From the NCBI GenBank assembly GCA_961205875.1, contig OY540821.1:8928001-8992000 (forward strand): 64,000 nt of DNA. Reading direction: 5' to 3'. The stretch comes from Sialis fuliginosa (lineage: Eukaryota > Arthropoda > Insecta > Megaloptera > Sialidae). Positions within the stretch are counted from its first letter, which is position 1; every line of letters starts with the position of its first letter. This document shows, piece by piece, positions 11,901-23,169 of the stretch. Below the pieces are notes generated by a model. It worked only from the letters and a program-made list of their open reading frames with translations, was not told the origin of the DNA and made no database searches. The position numbers were made by a program, and so were the translations under genes.

Positions 11901-14900
11901 AGGGGTTAGATCCCCCTCCCCTGAATTTGTCAATATACATTGCTTAAATGAACAATTGTGATACATACAAAAATTAAAAACATATTTACGTTTTTGAGGG
12001 AACTGGGGGAAAAACACGTACTAACGAAATATTTTAATATGGAGTCTTATGGAAGAATGCCGGGACCTAAAAAAACGTACTATGACGGAAAAAGTACTAA
12101 CGAGGTTTTACTATAGTTATAAAAAAATACCCCTCCCCACCTCGATTTTTTTTGGGTACGCTATTGGTACTTGAAGTACTTTTTCAAGTATTTTACTTGA
12201 AGTATTGACAGCTCTGACACTACTCAGCCATTTGATAACTCAAGGGTCTTAGGCTTTTTAACAATCAAAGTTACTATATTGGTTTGCAGTGTTTGATATG
12301 CTTTCCCGTACGTGGTCCGGTGACTTTCACATGAATCATCAGCACGTAAGTCTCGCATCGATTTCAAAAAAGATCGTTCCGTCAGATATCGGTACGCCTA
12401 TACTGTACGGAGAATTGTCTGGAGTACTGGGATCACTGAGGGGAAATGCTTCTATAGTACCTGGCGATCTACTTGATTTTGATATTGATTTTAGGTATAA
12501 AATATATTATTGATTGTTTTTTTAGGGTTCCGAAGAAACCCTATTAATCTCACTTTGTCGTCCGTCCGTCCGTCCTTTTCACTCAAAGCTATATAGCTCG
12601 TAAACTATATAAGCTAGAAACTTGAAAATTTTACTGAACATGTAAAATGGTGCCCTCTAGTAAAATATTTACACATTTATTGAATAAATAATTTTTCAAA
12701 GAGGGGAATAAGGAGCTAAAGCTAGGTAAAAAAATATTTTTTTTATACCAAGGCATGTGGCACGTTAAAATGTATAACCAAACAAGCGAAATTTGACTCT
12801 TTTTCTAATTTTTTTCTAAATCAAAAATGGTACCTGCAGGGGGCTTTTAAGCAAATCCGTGTGGGATATCAAAATGTAGATATCAATCAGTAGAATTTGA
12901 TACTATTTCTTATTTTTTTTAAACTCAAAAATGGCACCGCTAAAAGTACTGTTTTATATTGTCACCATCTCCTCTAACTTTGTAATTACTGGCTCAAAAA
13001 ATCTGAAAAAAATTTGGTAACGAAGTTTTGGTGGGACTACCAACGACAAATACTAAAATCAACAAAATCATTTTAAATTTTGAAATAATAGGGAGGAGCG
13101 TCATAGATATTTTTATTTTCATATCTAGGCATGTGGGATGTCAAAATGTACATCTCAATTAGTAGAATATGACCATATTTATTTATTTTTTTCTAACTAA
13201 AAAATGGCGCCTGTAGGGGGCTAAAAGTACTGTTTTATATTGTCACCACCTTCTATAACTTTGTAACTACTGGCTCAAAAAATCTGAAAAAATTTTGGTA
13301 ACGAGGTTTTGGTGGGACTACCAACGAAAAATACTAAAATCAACAAAATCATTTTAAATTTTGGAATTATAGAGGGGTGTCAGAATTTTTTATTTTTATT
13401 TTCATGTCTAGGCATGTGGGGTGTCGAAATGTACATCTCAATTAGTAGAATATGACCATATTTTTATTTTTTTTCTAACTCAAAAATGGTACCTGTAAGT
13501 GGCTCCAAACAGTCCACGTATTACGTACTTCGGAACCCTTATGGCATACACTCGTGTATATCTTGCCCGAATTATTTTTTAAATAATGCACTCTTGTTTT
13601 TAGATATTCGTTTCATACGCACCAGACTTATCTTTCTTACAATCCGATATCTGATTTATTTTACGGTATTGAACGTGAAAAAGTAGTTCATGGTTCTTTG
13701 CCGTTAATAACGACATTGACTCCGACAGTTATCAAGGTGCAAAAGTTAAATAATACAACTCCAACGGGGCTTGTGTTCCACAGTCAAATATCTACGTTTA
13801 TTCGAAGTATTTATGATGAAAATGTGGATAAGAGGTTTTCTAAAAATGATATCAAGAAAATCGACGATGCAATCAATGTAGGTTTTGTTATGTAAATAAA
13901 AAAATTTATTGACTCCCAAAATAGACCCCCCCTCGATACCGTGCTTGCTCTCTACGGTGCTCTGAAAGCCAACTTAAATTTAAAATGTACAATTCAATTC
14001 TTTAGTATTTGAGGAACATTTTAAGACCAAAAAGAAAACAATCTCCTTAAATTCATAAAACAAAAAAATACATAAATCGTGTGCAGGTTATAACGCAATT
14101 TTTTTTTATTATTTATTATTTATTAACTTTTTACTTTACAAAATAAACAAAAAAATTAAAAATTATTGGAATTCGAACTCGGAACCCATTGTTTATAAGA
14201 TCTTTTATAATTTTTTGTAAATTTTGAAATATAAACCAAACGATATTTTATATCGAAAATTCACAAGATACAATAATTTGCTTTTACTAAGAGGATTCCA
14301 AAACATATTTGATATTATCGATCCGATAATTAATACCCGAGATATTAATTATTTTCAATTTTGAACGGCCGCCATTTTGAAATTCATGAAGAAATTCCGC
14401 TAACTAACGGACTTAATTAACTGAGATATTTACAAGATCGATTTTTCTACCAAGTTTCAAAAAGATCGGACGAATACCTGAAAGGCTAGAGAGTCTACAA
14501 GAAAAAAACCTTATAGTAAAATTGAAAATAATTCATATCTCGGGTACTAATTATTGGATCGATAATATCAAATATGTTTTAGAATCCTCTCAATAAAACC
14601 AAATTATTGTATCTCTTGTGATTTTTCAATATAAAGTACCGTTTGGTTTATATTTTAAAATTTACAAAAAATTAAAACAGATCTTGTAAACTAAGGGTCC
14701 CGAGTTCGAATCTCAATTTTTTTTTTTTTTTTTGTCATTATGAAGAGTAAAACACGGTTTATGTATTTCTTATTTTATGAATTATTAAAAAAGCGCTGAG
14801 GCGATTTTTTTTTTTGGTCTTAAAATGTACCTTAATATCAGAGGTAATCAATTTTTTTATTTAAGTTGGCTTCCAGAGCACTGTGTCCCATATATATATA

Positions 14901-17900
14901 TTTTTTGATTTATTATATTTCTAGAAAGATTTAGTCGATTTTAAATTTGAGGATACGGGAAGACAGTTCAAAGTTTCAATATTTGAATGCGACTCAAAAA
15001 ATAATCTCGAGACGATATTAAGCAACATACACACTTCCCATCAAGCTAATTACGAGTGAGTGGAAATTGTAATTTCGGCGATTTTTGAATTAACGATGTA
15101 TTTGTTTCAGTATGATACCGTTTTTCCAGCCTCTGTTATTGTTTTACCATACATATGACTATCTAACATACGTCCCACCTGTGGGGGAATGCGGTTTGAT
15201 GGTTACACTCGATTCCAAACCATCGATTGTAAGTATATTTAATATTTCTGCCACCCAGACTTGCTCTATTTTTGTTTATTTTTAATGTTCTGTACCGAAA
15301 TTGTATCTATCTGTCATTTTATAAAAAATGGTGGGCTTAAGTTATAAAAATAAAAGTCGATTTTTAATAAGGGGCAAAGGGGTTACCATTATTCAAACCC
15401 TGGCAAGTGAGGTATCAAATAAAAGCTAGCAATTTGAGAAATTTAAATTTTGAAAAAAAAAAATTCACTTATTTTTATGATTTTTTTTAAATTTACTAAA
15501 CAACGATTTTAATAATAAGAAAATGTTTACATATTTAAATTCTTTGAATTGTCAGCTTTCATTTGATATCCCACTCACCTGGGTGGAAATAATGGTAACC
15601 TGTGTGCCCCCCTTAAAAAGCAATTTTACTAATATTATGCCAAATCTCAGCTTTCTATGTCAAGATAGACCAATTTTAGCACGAATAGTACAGATTAGTT
15701 TTTAGAGTTAGTCGACAGGCAATAAGTAAATTAATCTCAATTTTAGTTACAAAATAATATCGATGGATTTGGATTTGGTGTTATTATTTTACAATTCAAT
15801 ACAACTCATCGAACGACAACAGATGGACCAATTTTAAACAACATCTTAACTAGCATCGCTATCGGTAATATAGGCTCAAACAGCGATAAAATATATACTT
15901 TGCTATTTAATCAAAGCTCTACAAACCATAAAAACTTCAAAGTAAGCATATTTCTTGTCGATACATTAATAACTAACTACAAAGTAAATATATTTTATTA
16001 TAGTTGTGTTCTAGAACTGACTTTACATATACAGGATTCATTGATAAATTATTTCCAAATAAATTAACTACTACATTACTAGAACCAGCATTTATCGTAG
16101 GAAATGTCAGTTGGGGTACTTCAGATAAAGAACGCGATTGTTCAGAGCTAGAATATGATTTGCAGTGGAATTATACAGCGAAAGTAAGTAAGGCATTATT
16201 TTAGCAATTGCTAACATAGAACTTTGAAACTATAAATCAATGGGTGTAATATCATCTAGTTTTATGTGTCAAAATTTCATTTCATTACGATGAATCATTT
16301 AGTAATTACAGTCCGTTAAGTAAAATATCAGTGTTCAAATAGTAATTTACTTAATGAACTATAACAACTAAACAATCCGTTGAAATGATTTGAAATTTTA
16401 ATAAATAAAATTAGATGATATAACGTACATTTTAAGATCACTTTGAAGTTTCTACGATTTATATTTCCCGAGTTTTATGTCGTTAAACACAAGACTTTTT
16501 TTTGGTTATATTTGTTACATTTTTTTAGTACTCAGCCGAACAAATGAAACATTACGAAACATCTGACATTTGGCCATTTAACGAATGCAAAGAAGATAAC
16601 AAAGGATTGTCGCACATGCCATTGTCAGACAGTTGTATCGCTATGAGTATGGAAATGTCAGAGTACAGACATCACAATCTTACAATTAAATACACTAAAG
16701 TACGTTTTTGAGCATCTGCGACCTAATTTCAGAGGAAGCATTTTATTAAAATCTCCTCTGAAATTGATGTACTGTATGTGTATAATGCTAAAAAATATCC
16801 TTTTAGATACCAGCATGGTTATCATCATCGTTAACAAGAGTTAAATCGGCTTCTTCATTATTTTCTGCTACACCGAATATAGCATACAATAACATATTAA
16901 ATATTCAAGTGGAAACGTCAATGACTGATATGACAAAAATATCTGTAGATGACAATGTTGCCAGAATCAAATATAAACCATTAACTTCTTTCAATTATAA
17001 ACTACACAAAATGTTGAAATTATTTAAAGTATCACGTACGTATAAAATTATTCAAAGTTTATTACAGCAACTTAAAATTTTAATTTACTGTATGTGATGT
17101 AAAATTAGGGAGGAGGGGGGGGGTAGGGGTAGAAAATAAAAAATGGCATGATGTAGTTTGTTTATGTAATAAAAAATTATTTACAGATCATTGCAAAATA
17201 ACAAAAACGTATGTTAAAACAATGCAAAACAATAAACACTATATAAACATTAGTGATGGTACAGTAGCCTTAGCTGATTGTTCGTATCGCCCAATTTTTG
17301 CATTAATCGTCAATGAGGATATGTCTTTTACGCTATTTAATAAAAACAGTAAGCTAATGTTGGTTAAAGAAGATAACAAAATTAATATTTACATTGATGG
17401 AAAAGTTGTAAAATTGGCGAGGTCATATAAATTTTATGGTGATGGTGGCTTTAGGTAATCTTTGACCGTTTAGCAAAAACAATATATAATAAATAAAAAA
17501 ATCTAAAAAACAGTACTCTGGAACTATAGATTAGTATAACGTATTAAAATTTCAGCCCTTAGAGTAAAAAACAGGTTCATTAATTAGACCATTGTTGAAA
17601 TTTAACAATCAAATTTGCAATTTTACACTTTACATTAATTAATTGTCAAATCAATTGTTGAAACCTTTGTTGGAACATTTACTAACTCGTGAAGTTAGCT
17701 ACACAACTAAAACATATAAAATTAAAAAATTAAATATTAATCAACCCGTTGTAAATACTTTTACATAATTTATAATAATTTTGATTATTCACAGGAATTT
17801 GAAATGTTATTTTACATTACTAAATTTGAATTACAAATTTTTTAATTCTAGCTATTTTTTTTAGTTGAAAAACTGGGTAAAATTATATTGTAATTTAGTT

Positions 17901-18103
17901 CCAGAGAACTATTTATAGGTATTCTATCAATTTTAAATTTTGAATTTTAATATAAAAATTATGTACATTTCAGTATTGAAGAAGTGGAAAATGATATATT
18001 TTCAATAGGATTTAATGAATTCAAATTAATGTACTTCGCTGATGATATCTATGTCAACTTCAACCGAGTTTCAAAAGGACATTATTGTGGTATTTGTGCA
18101 TAA
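6000..18103 (+). CDS. Vitellogenin-like large lipid transfer protein (secreted)
   Basis: Secreted vitellogenin/apolipoprotein-superfamily lipoprotein. Eighteen exons in consistent phase: 6000-6012, 6068-6264, 6500-6748, 6802-7106, 8207-8865, 9988-10163, 10223-10440, 11094-11521, 12290-12494, 13604-13877, 14925-15055, 15111-15228, 15747-15941, 16004-16183, 16529-16699, 16807-17035, 17187-17454, 17974-18103 (1381 aa). Residues 1-20 form a signal peptide (MHIAVQVISLLFATAFA). The N-terminal lipid-transport domain spans about 35-600, with NLYGTC and paired Cys near 185-200. A DUF1943-like part contains MNHQHVSLASISKKIVPSDIGTP near 770. A C-terminal VWD domain (about 1250-1381) starts HCKITKT and ends GHYCGICA-stop. 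No poly-Ser tract is seen, and the protein is shorter than typical yolk vitellogenins (about 1750 aa). This suggests a Vg-like or crossveinless-d type carrier rather than yolk protein, though orthology needs a tree. Introns are loaded with transposable elements. AATAAA lies at 18112 and 18145. Confidence 0.9.
6296..6450. repeat. AAGTACTT array, copy 2 (vitellogenin-like intron 2)
   Basis: Short stretch of AAGTACTT / AAGTATTAAAAAGTA reiterations inside the intron between exons 2 and 3. No terminal repeats are visible. It is probably a fragment of the family seen at 4740 and 11539. Confidence 0.7.
7520..7795 (+). mobile_element. Retroposon (SINE/RTE-like) fragment
   Basis: Contains the 'cgcgacttcgttcgcg' type start and an 'aaaatcggttcagtagtttatccgtgaa' type tail followed by CAGACAGAGAGA. 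This combination is familiar from insect, especially lepidopteran, non-LTR-derived repeats. A relative is at 54620-55503. No ORF is present. Confidence 0.5.
7836..8083. mobile_element. MITE with TAGGGTGACCAG termini
   Basis: Ends TAGGGTGACCAGGT at the left and ATCTGGTCACCCTA at the right are inverted repeats over 12 bases. The outermost TA on each side may be a TA target duplication, as in mariner-like elements. The interior is A/T-rich with CTCAGGG words. It is nested in the larger intron repeat. Confidence 0.7.
8921..9300. mobile_element. hAT-type MITE with perfect 8-bp TSD
   Basis: 380 bp. Perfect terminal inverted repeat CAGGGCTTCGAACCG / CGGTTCGAAGCCCTG, flanked by ATTAAAAT at 8913-8920 and again at 9301-9308. 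The interior repeats GAACCGAAAACCGGAA modules. The 8-bp duplication and CAGGG terminus are typical of hAT elements. It lies 55 bp downstream of the exon 5 donor of the vitellogenin-like gene. Confidence 0.9.
9636..9918. mobile_element. MITE with long TIRs and duplicated left terminus
   Basis: The right end is the reverse complement of GAGTACGTTTACACAGCGC followed by TTTTATTCCGGTTTAAC and continues for nearly 60 bases. On the left, the first 39 bases are present twice in tandem (from 9636 and from 9675). It sits in vitellogenin-like intron 5 and has no coding capacity. Confidence 0.8.
10454..11040. mobile_element. MITE with GAAAGCCACTGTG termini
   Basis: 587 bp. The left end GAAAGCCACTGTGACGG (then TTCAAAAAATT) is mirrored by the right end AATTTTTTGACCCGCC (then ACAGTGGCTTTC). 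It fills most of vitellogenin-like intron 7 and stops 53 bp before exon 8. The interior is A/T-rich with no ORF. Confidence 0.75.
11539..12216. mobile_element. AAGTACTT array with hAT-like ends, copy 3
   Basis: Starts CAGAGCTGCCA and ends TGACAGCTCTG, an inverted pair of CAGAGCTG ends. The flanking 8-mers, ACAATATT and ACACTACT, match at 5 of 8 positions, so any target duplication is decayed. Much of the interior (11560-11880 and 12170-12205) is AAGTACTT reiterations, with unrelated sequence between. It lies in the intron right after exon 8, whose donor is at 11522. Confidence 0.7.
12525..13538. mobile_element. GGGTTCCG-ended element with internal tandem units
   Basis: 1014 bp. TIR GGGTTCCGAAG / CTTCGGAACCC is flanked by TTA on both sides (12522-12524, 13539-13541). 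The left end continues into a CGTCCGTCCGTCC run, as in repeats abundant in Lepidoptera. The interior is made of about three tandem units of roughly 280 bp, recognisable by AAAAATGG, TTTTATATTGTCACC and GGTGGGACTACCAACGA. It is intronic (vitellogenin-like intron 9), 30 bp after the donor. Confidence 0.8.
13957..14881. mobile_element. Foldback element with about 370-bp inverted arms
   Basis: The left arm (from GTGCTCTGAAAGCC) and the right arm (to GGCTTCCAGAGCAC) are reverse complements over several hundred bases. Each arm contains GATATTATCGATCC and a tRNA-like B-box word (GAGTTCGAATCTC on the right arm). A spacer of about 190 bp carries GGCCGCCATTTTG. It lies in intron 10 of the vitellogenin-like gene, ending 43 bp before exon 11. 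Confidence 0.85.
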
Positions 18104-18245
18104 TTAATTAAAATAAATATGTTTTTTTTTAACTTTTATTTCACAATAAATGAAAATGTATAACAAATTTAAATATATATTTCATTTTAAACAATAAACA
18201 AGAATTAATTTTAACCTTAAACACCATTTAAAAAAAAAATCTATA
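18104..18245. terminator. Convergent 3' ends of vitellogenin-like and DHDDS copy A
   Basis: Only 142 bp separate the two stop codons. Plus-strand AATAAA occurs at 18112 and 18145. A minus-strand AATAAA (TTTATT on the plus strand) lies at 18135-18140. If the 18145 signal serves the lipoprotein gene and the 18135 signal serves DHDDS, the two 3' UTRs overlap. Confidence 0.6.
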
Positions 18246-19424
18246 TTAAGAAGTAGCAAACGTTTCAATTTGTCGTAAACGTTCCGTATTCACATAATCT
18301 AAAAATTGTTTTTGGCGGTCAGATTTAACGCTACTTGTGTTAAATTCTTTTAGGGAATGTTTAACTTGTTGTAATGTTTTGTACGATCTTTGGTATTGGA
18401 ATATGTCGGAGAGGAAATGCCAAATCGTGTAACCGGGCCATAGAACTTTGGAAAAACATACATGCGTAGTTGGAATCTGGAATAGTTTAATTATTATTTA
18501 TATACTTGGAAAAAAATTGGGAAATTTTCAAATACCTGCCAAAGTAAAAAATCACTGAATCTGACTTCGCCCGATGTTCTTATTAACATATCAGGATTTG
18601 ACATTTTATTTGTATACAAACATTCGGACAGTAAATTTTCATTAATATCATCTACATTTAATAAATCATTTTCGACACCTTCAAGTATCGTTTTTACTGC
18701 ATTTGTTATTTCGTCACGAGCTGAAATAAACAATACAAAATTTTCTTCAGCATGATTTTAGTTTGTTACTATACCCACAAAATTTTTAGAGTTGATAATA
18801 AGTTAATACGGTAAGTAATAAGCATGATATTTAATTAAATTAGTCAGAATTTCACACTGAATGTTAAAATTTGACACAAATACTTACAAGTATAGGCAAA
18901 AGCGATATTAAGAAAAAATTTATTGCAGTCTTTAGTAATCATGATTACTTTTGCCATTAATGTTCTAAGATCAGCCGGAATTAAATCTAAATTGCCAATT
19001 ATTCTAATGCATACTCCAGTTTTTAATAAATTTTCTCTAGAAATAAATCATTATATTAATACCAAATATTAAGTTATTTATTAATTATCACGTACCTGTC
19101 ATCGAGTAATTCCTGAAACTTTTCACGCGCTAAGTTCATTATTGTGTCGACTTCATCCTGAGTCCTTTTAAAGTTTTCTATACTGAATGCGTAAACTGTC
19201 ACTTCTGTTATTTCCAATCTACGGCACCACTGTAACGTCTCAGACAGTTTCGTGAAACCCTTAACGTGCCCTTTTGATTTTTCCATGTTTTGCTTTTCAG
19301 CATAACGCCTGTTTCCATCCATAATGAACGCGATATGTTTTGGTATAGGCCCGATTTTAATTACATGCATACAGAAGTTTTGAAACCACGAAATGTTGTC
19401 TTCCTTCTCGGAAATCCATGACAT
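18246..19424 (-). CDS. DHDDS: Dehydrodolichyl diphosphate synthase subunit, copy A
   Basis: Catalytic cis-prenyltransferase subunit that extends farnesyl diphosphate with isopentenyl units to make dehydrodolichyl diphosphate at the ER, for protein glycosylation. Exons on the minus strand: 19424-19096, 19036-18888, 18720-18536, 18476-18246 (297 aa). The start is the MSWIS methionine, because the paralogue begins MSWIR and a GTG just upstream is not needed. Visible motifs are [13 protein letters not shown] (catalytic Asp36), [13 protein letters not shown], the dimer/active-site segment [15 protein letters not shown], and a charged C-terminal tail. The family needs the NUS1/NgBR partner, which is not in this window. 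The gene is divergent to SMYD5 (623 bp between starts) and convergent with the lipoprotein gene. All catalytic motifs look intact. Confidence 0.93.
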
Positions 19425-20047
19425 TGTTAAATGCACTTATTTAAAAAAAAATATGCAAGATTTCTTATTTTAATTACGTATAATAATAACTTGAACGTGA
19501 ATTTATTTTTATTTACAAAGACATGTCGTAACTCAATATACTTATCATGTAACACAATAGGACATAAAAATGAATTACATACATCAATTATTAGAAATAC
19601 ATCACGAGTTGTCAAAACCTCCTCTTTGTAAATAAATTGAGGTTACGTCTTTGTCGGTAATGAATTGCGATTTTCAGAGTGAGTGCGATGGATAGTTAAA
19701 CAATGTGTGTGATAAAGAAAGATGAAATTCAAAATTTATTTTCAAAAGGTGGGTTATGGGGTTTCTCATTTTTCTCACTTTTAAAATTACGTTTAAATCA
19801 TTATTAACAAAAAGTAGTAAAGACAAGGTATATAAAGTCTTATATAGGTACTTTAGTTTTTTATAATATATAATTTAAGATAGTGGTACTTGAATTTACG
19901 GTGAATGTCCGTATAAGATATTTTTCATATGCATCACCATTGTTTTAATACTGCTGTATTTTATTTAATGCACATGCGCTAAACTGTCATAAAAGTTTTA
20001 AAAAGTGGGGTTATAGTAATTTAAATTTCAAATCTTGAACATAAAAA
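19425..20047. promoter_or_regulatory. Divergent promoter region of DHDDS copy A and SMYD5
   Basis: 623 bp between two divergent start codons, containing both 5' UTRs. It is AT-rich, and no TATA box or named motif can be assigned with confidence. A shared or closely spaced promoter is inferred only from the geometry. Confidence 0.4.
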
Positions 20048-21390
20048 ATGGATTTAACTGAAAACGCACGTGGTAATTACGAAGTTCAAAAATTAGAAGG
20101 AAAGGTAATTGTATATTTAAATCAGTAAATCAACAAGACAAATCGAACAGTAACTATTTGCAGGGAAAAGGATTGATAGCAAAAAAACATTTCAAAAAAG
20201 GTGATATTATTTTTTCTGAAACACCATTAGTTTGCTGCCAATTCTCATGGAACGCTGCATACGGTTACAAAGCTTGCGACTATTGCTTACGGTAAGGATA
20301 TTTAGAGCATCGACATACCATCATTTCATAACCATCCCACTTACAGTCCTTTAGAAACAGTCGAAGAAAACGCGCGACGTTTAACTGGGAAACGTGACAT
20401 CGTCATACCCTACCCACATTGCTGTTCTACGGATAAGAACAAGATCGTCTCTTGCCCTGATTGCGATGTGGAATACTGTTCAGAAGAATGCCGACTAACA
20501 GCTCTAGAAACGTACCACAAGATCTTATGTACAAAAGGAGTTAAAGAACATCCATTATCTTTATTGAATGAAACTTGGAAGTTAGTGAATTTAAAAAAAA
20601 TTATATTTATATAATATATTAATCAATTTTTTTTTTTAATAGAGGGTTGCATTACCCCCCCGAAACATGCAGTATAATGTTAATAGTCCGAATGATTGCG
20701 ACAGTCCTCCAATCACCTGACCGCTCTTCAACAATGAACAAATTCATGGAGTTTTGCCACAGGGCAGTGAGTGAGGATTCAAAACTAGCTCATAGGTTGC
20801 TCGGCGATCAATATTCAGAACAACTTGATGCTCTAAGGCACCAAATGATGGCATCCGTTCCAACTGACGGGCTAGAATCTTGGTTCACGACAGAAGGGTT
20901 TCAAGCCCTGTTTGCACTTGTTGGAACCAATGGGCAGGGTGTCGGAACGAGTCCTATCAGCGAGTGGTACAACCAATGTAGTGAAACGTTGACTTTAAAT
21001 GACGCAGAACGGAACAAACTTGAAAGTTTTGTTGATAAGTTGTACGAAGATCTTGAAATGCAGTCTGGTGAGTTTTTGAATAACGAAGGGTCGGCACTCT
21101 TTGAGTTGCAGAGTGCGTGTAATCATAGTTGTGAACCAAATGCAGAGCCAACGTTCAAGAAGAACTGTTTTGTGTTGGAGATGAGGGCCGTTGGAGATAT
21201 TAGACCAGGAGATGAGATTTGTATTTCGTATTTAGATGAGTGTATGTTGGGGAGGTCGAGGTATTCAAGGCAGAAGTATTTGTCGACGAATTACCTGTTT
21301 GTTTGTATGTGTGGGAAATGCCAGGCGCAGGCTGGAGATCCAAATGTTACGAGTGAAGAAGAAAGTTCAGAAGATGATGATATGGATTGA
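20048..21390 (+). CDS. SMYD5: SMYD5, SET and MYND domain lysine methyltransferase
   Basis: Lysine methyltransferase of the SMYD family; SMYD5 is reported to modify histones and ribosomal protein. Exons 20048-20104, 20164-20291, 20347-20580, 20643-21390 (388 aa, vertebrate protein about 418). N-terminal SET half: GKGLIAKKHFKKGDIIFSETPLV, given as GKGLIAKKHFKKG then DIIFSETPLV. A zinc-binding MYND-like Cys cluster follows (CDYCLR, then CPDCDVEYCSEEC and HKILC). C-terminal SET half: ACNHSCEPNAEP near 298-309 and GDEICISYLDE. Post-SET: FVCMCGKCQAQ. An acidic tail (SEEESSEDDDMD) is characteristic of SMYD5. Intron phases are consistent and AATAAA lies at 21453. It is flanked by the two DHDDS copies on the opposite strand. 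Confidence 0.94.
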
Positions 21391-23169
21391 GTTTATTTTT
21401 TTAATGTTTCTGATTTGTGTATAGTTTTATTTTTGTTGAAGATTACAGAAAAAATAAAAAATTGTATCAAGTTGTTTTTTTTTATACAAATTTTTGCAGG
21501 AACTTGTTTTAGCAGTCTATCAGGGTCTTCTAATTTAATTTGGAGCCCTATTAGCCTATTACAATAAAAAGTGCCCCGTATAGTATAGTTTTTCAATTTA
21601 TTTACAAGTAATGTCATCCAATAACATAAATTTTTACAGATTCCTAGTTTATTTTTACAATTTAGCAAAGTTAAGAACCATTTATTACATGATAGTTCAA
21701 CCATTACAAAACAGATGGCAACAAAGTACTAGAAAATATTTTTTACTGACAATGAAATGTATTTTTTATTCATTTTAATTTAGTTTCCGCAGAGTTGAGG
21801 TTTTTAAAACAAATTTTAACCCCTCTAGACATACCTACATATACATTTTTCCAATTTTTACCATTATGATTTTTTTGAAAATTTGTGAAACGAAAATTTT
21901 AATAACAAAATATTTACAAATTTAAATTCCTTGAATTGTCAGCTTTCATTTGATACCCTACTCGCCAGGGTTGAACTAATGGTAACCAAAAAACATAAAA
22001 TTTTATTTTTATAACTGTGACAGACAGACAATGTTAAAAATCATTTTGAGCTTAATTTTGAAGAATTATTTTTGCGTTTAAAAATTAGAGATTATAAACT
22101 TCAAAATGCTTTTTGAATCAAACTTCTATGATTATATTATTTTGAACGAATTTTACCCATCTTTTCATAAAAAAAATACGAGTGTATTAAAACTAAAAGG
22201 TAAGAATCATTTCGGGGCCCTTGGAATTTGCTTCCATGTTGTAAAACTATTAATACATACAATATTTTTCAATGGTAAACACGTATTTTTTATGTAGCTA
22301 CTATGTCATAATGTGTAAATAAATATATTTACTTGCTACAAACATAAAAGTAAATATCTTGAAATATGTAAGAATAAGTGGTCAAACAAGAAAAACGAAT
22401 AGTAATTAATATTTACGACGTATTGAATTAAAACAGTGAACCCAAACTTTTTTCTGATACGTACTATTTTAATACATTTTATATAATTAATTATTTGCAT
22501 CAAACATTTTTTTATCACAGAACAAACCGCCAGGTGTGGATTTAGGATGAAATTAATATAATTATTATTATATAAATTAATAAAAGTGCATATTACCTCC
22601 GTAGTATTGGGTGGAAAATTTTCAATCATGTTAAAAAAAAACTATTTCTTGCCCAAGAGCCACCCCTGTCTCTATTATTCTAAATAGTTCCTTGTAAAAT
22701 TAAAAAGCCCTGTTAAAAAAAAAACAAATGTTAAAAAAAACAGTGAAATTTATTTTTTGGCCTAGAGCCACCCCTGCTTTTATAACCCTGTACAGTATCT
22801 ATTGTGAAATGTTTTTATTTTTTCAGGCCCTGAAATAATAATACGACAATAATTAAATGATCACACCTAGATAGATCTAGTTGGCCCTGACTTTTAATTT
22901 TTTAAATTATGATATTTTTAGTACCTCTGGCTAGAAGATACATATACGTATAATTATAAAAAAATGAGGAAGGTTAAAAAAGTAACATTTGGTTTACAGT
23001 AATAGATATATTTTAAATAATTATTAAAATTTTAAATTATATACAAATTAAATTGAATTGGATGACCCTGAAACCGCGGTCTACTTTTTTTTAAATTACT
23101 TCACATTTTGACAATTATTTTAATAAACAATGAATTAAATAAAAAAAACAGATAATTTTTATATTTCAA
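21391..23169. other. Intergenic between SMYD5 and DHDDS copy B (3' to 3')
   Basis: No supportable gene. It holds SMYD5's polyadenylation region and a repeat fragment at about 21830-22010 related to 15235-15715 (shared GAATTGTCAGCTTTCATTTG). A pair of short words, AGAGCCACCCCTG, is repeated at about 22660 and 22765. The rest is AT-rich sequence. Confidence 0.5.

Noticed and set aside
14690..14725. tRNA-like GAGTTCGAATCTC word as a tRNA gene
   Set aside because: No A box or cloverleaf partner; it belongs to the foldback element arm.
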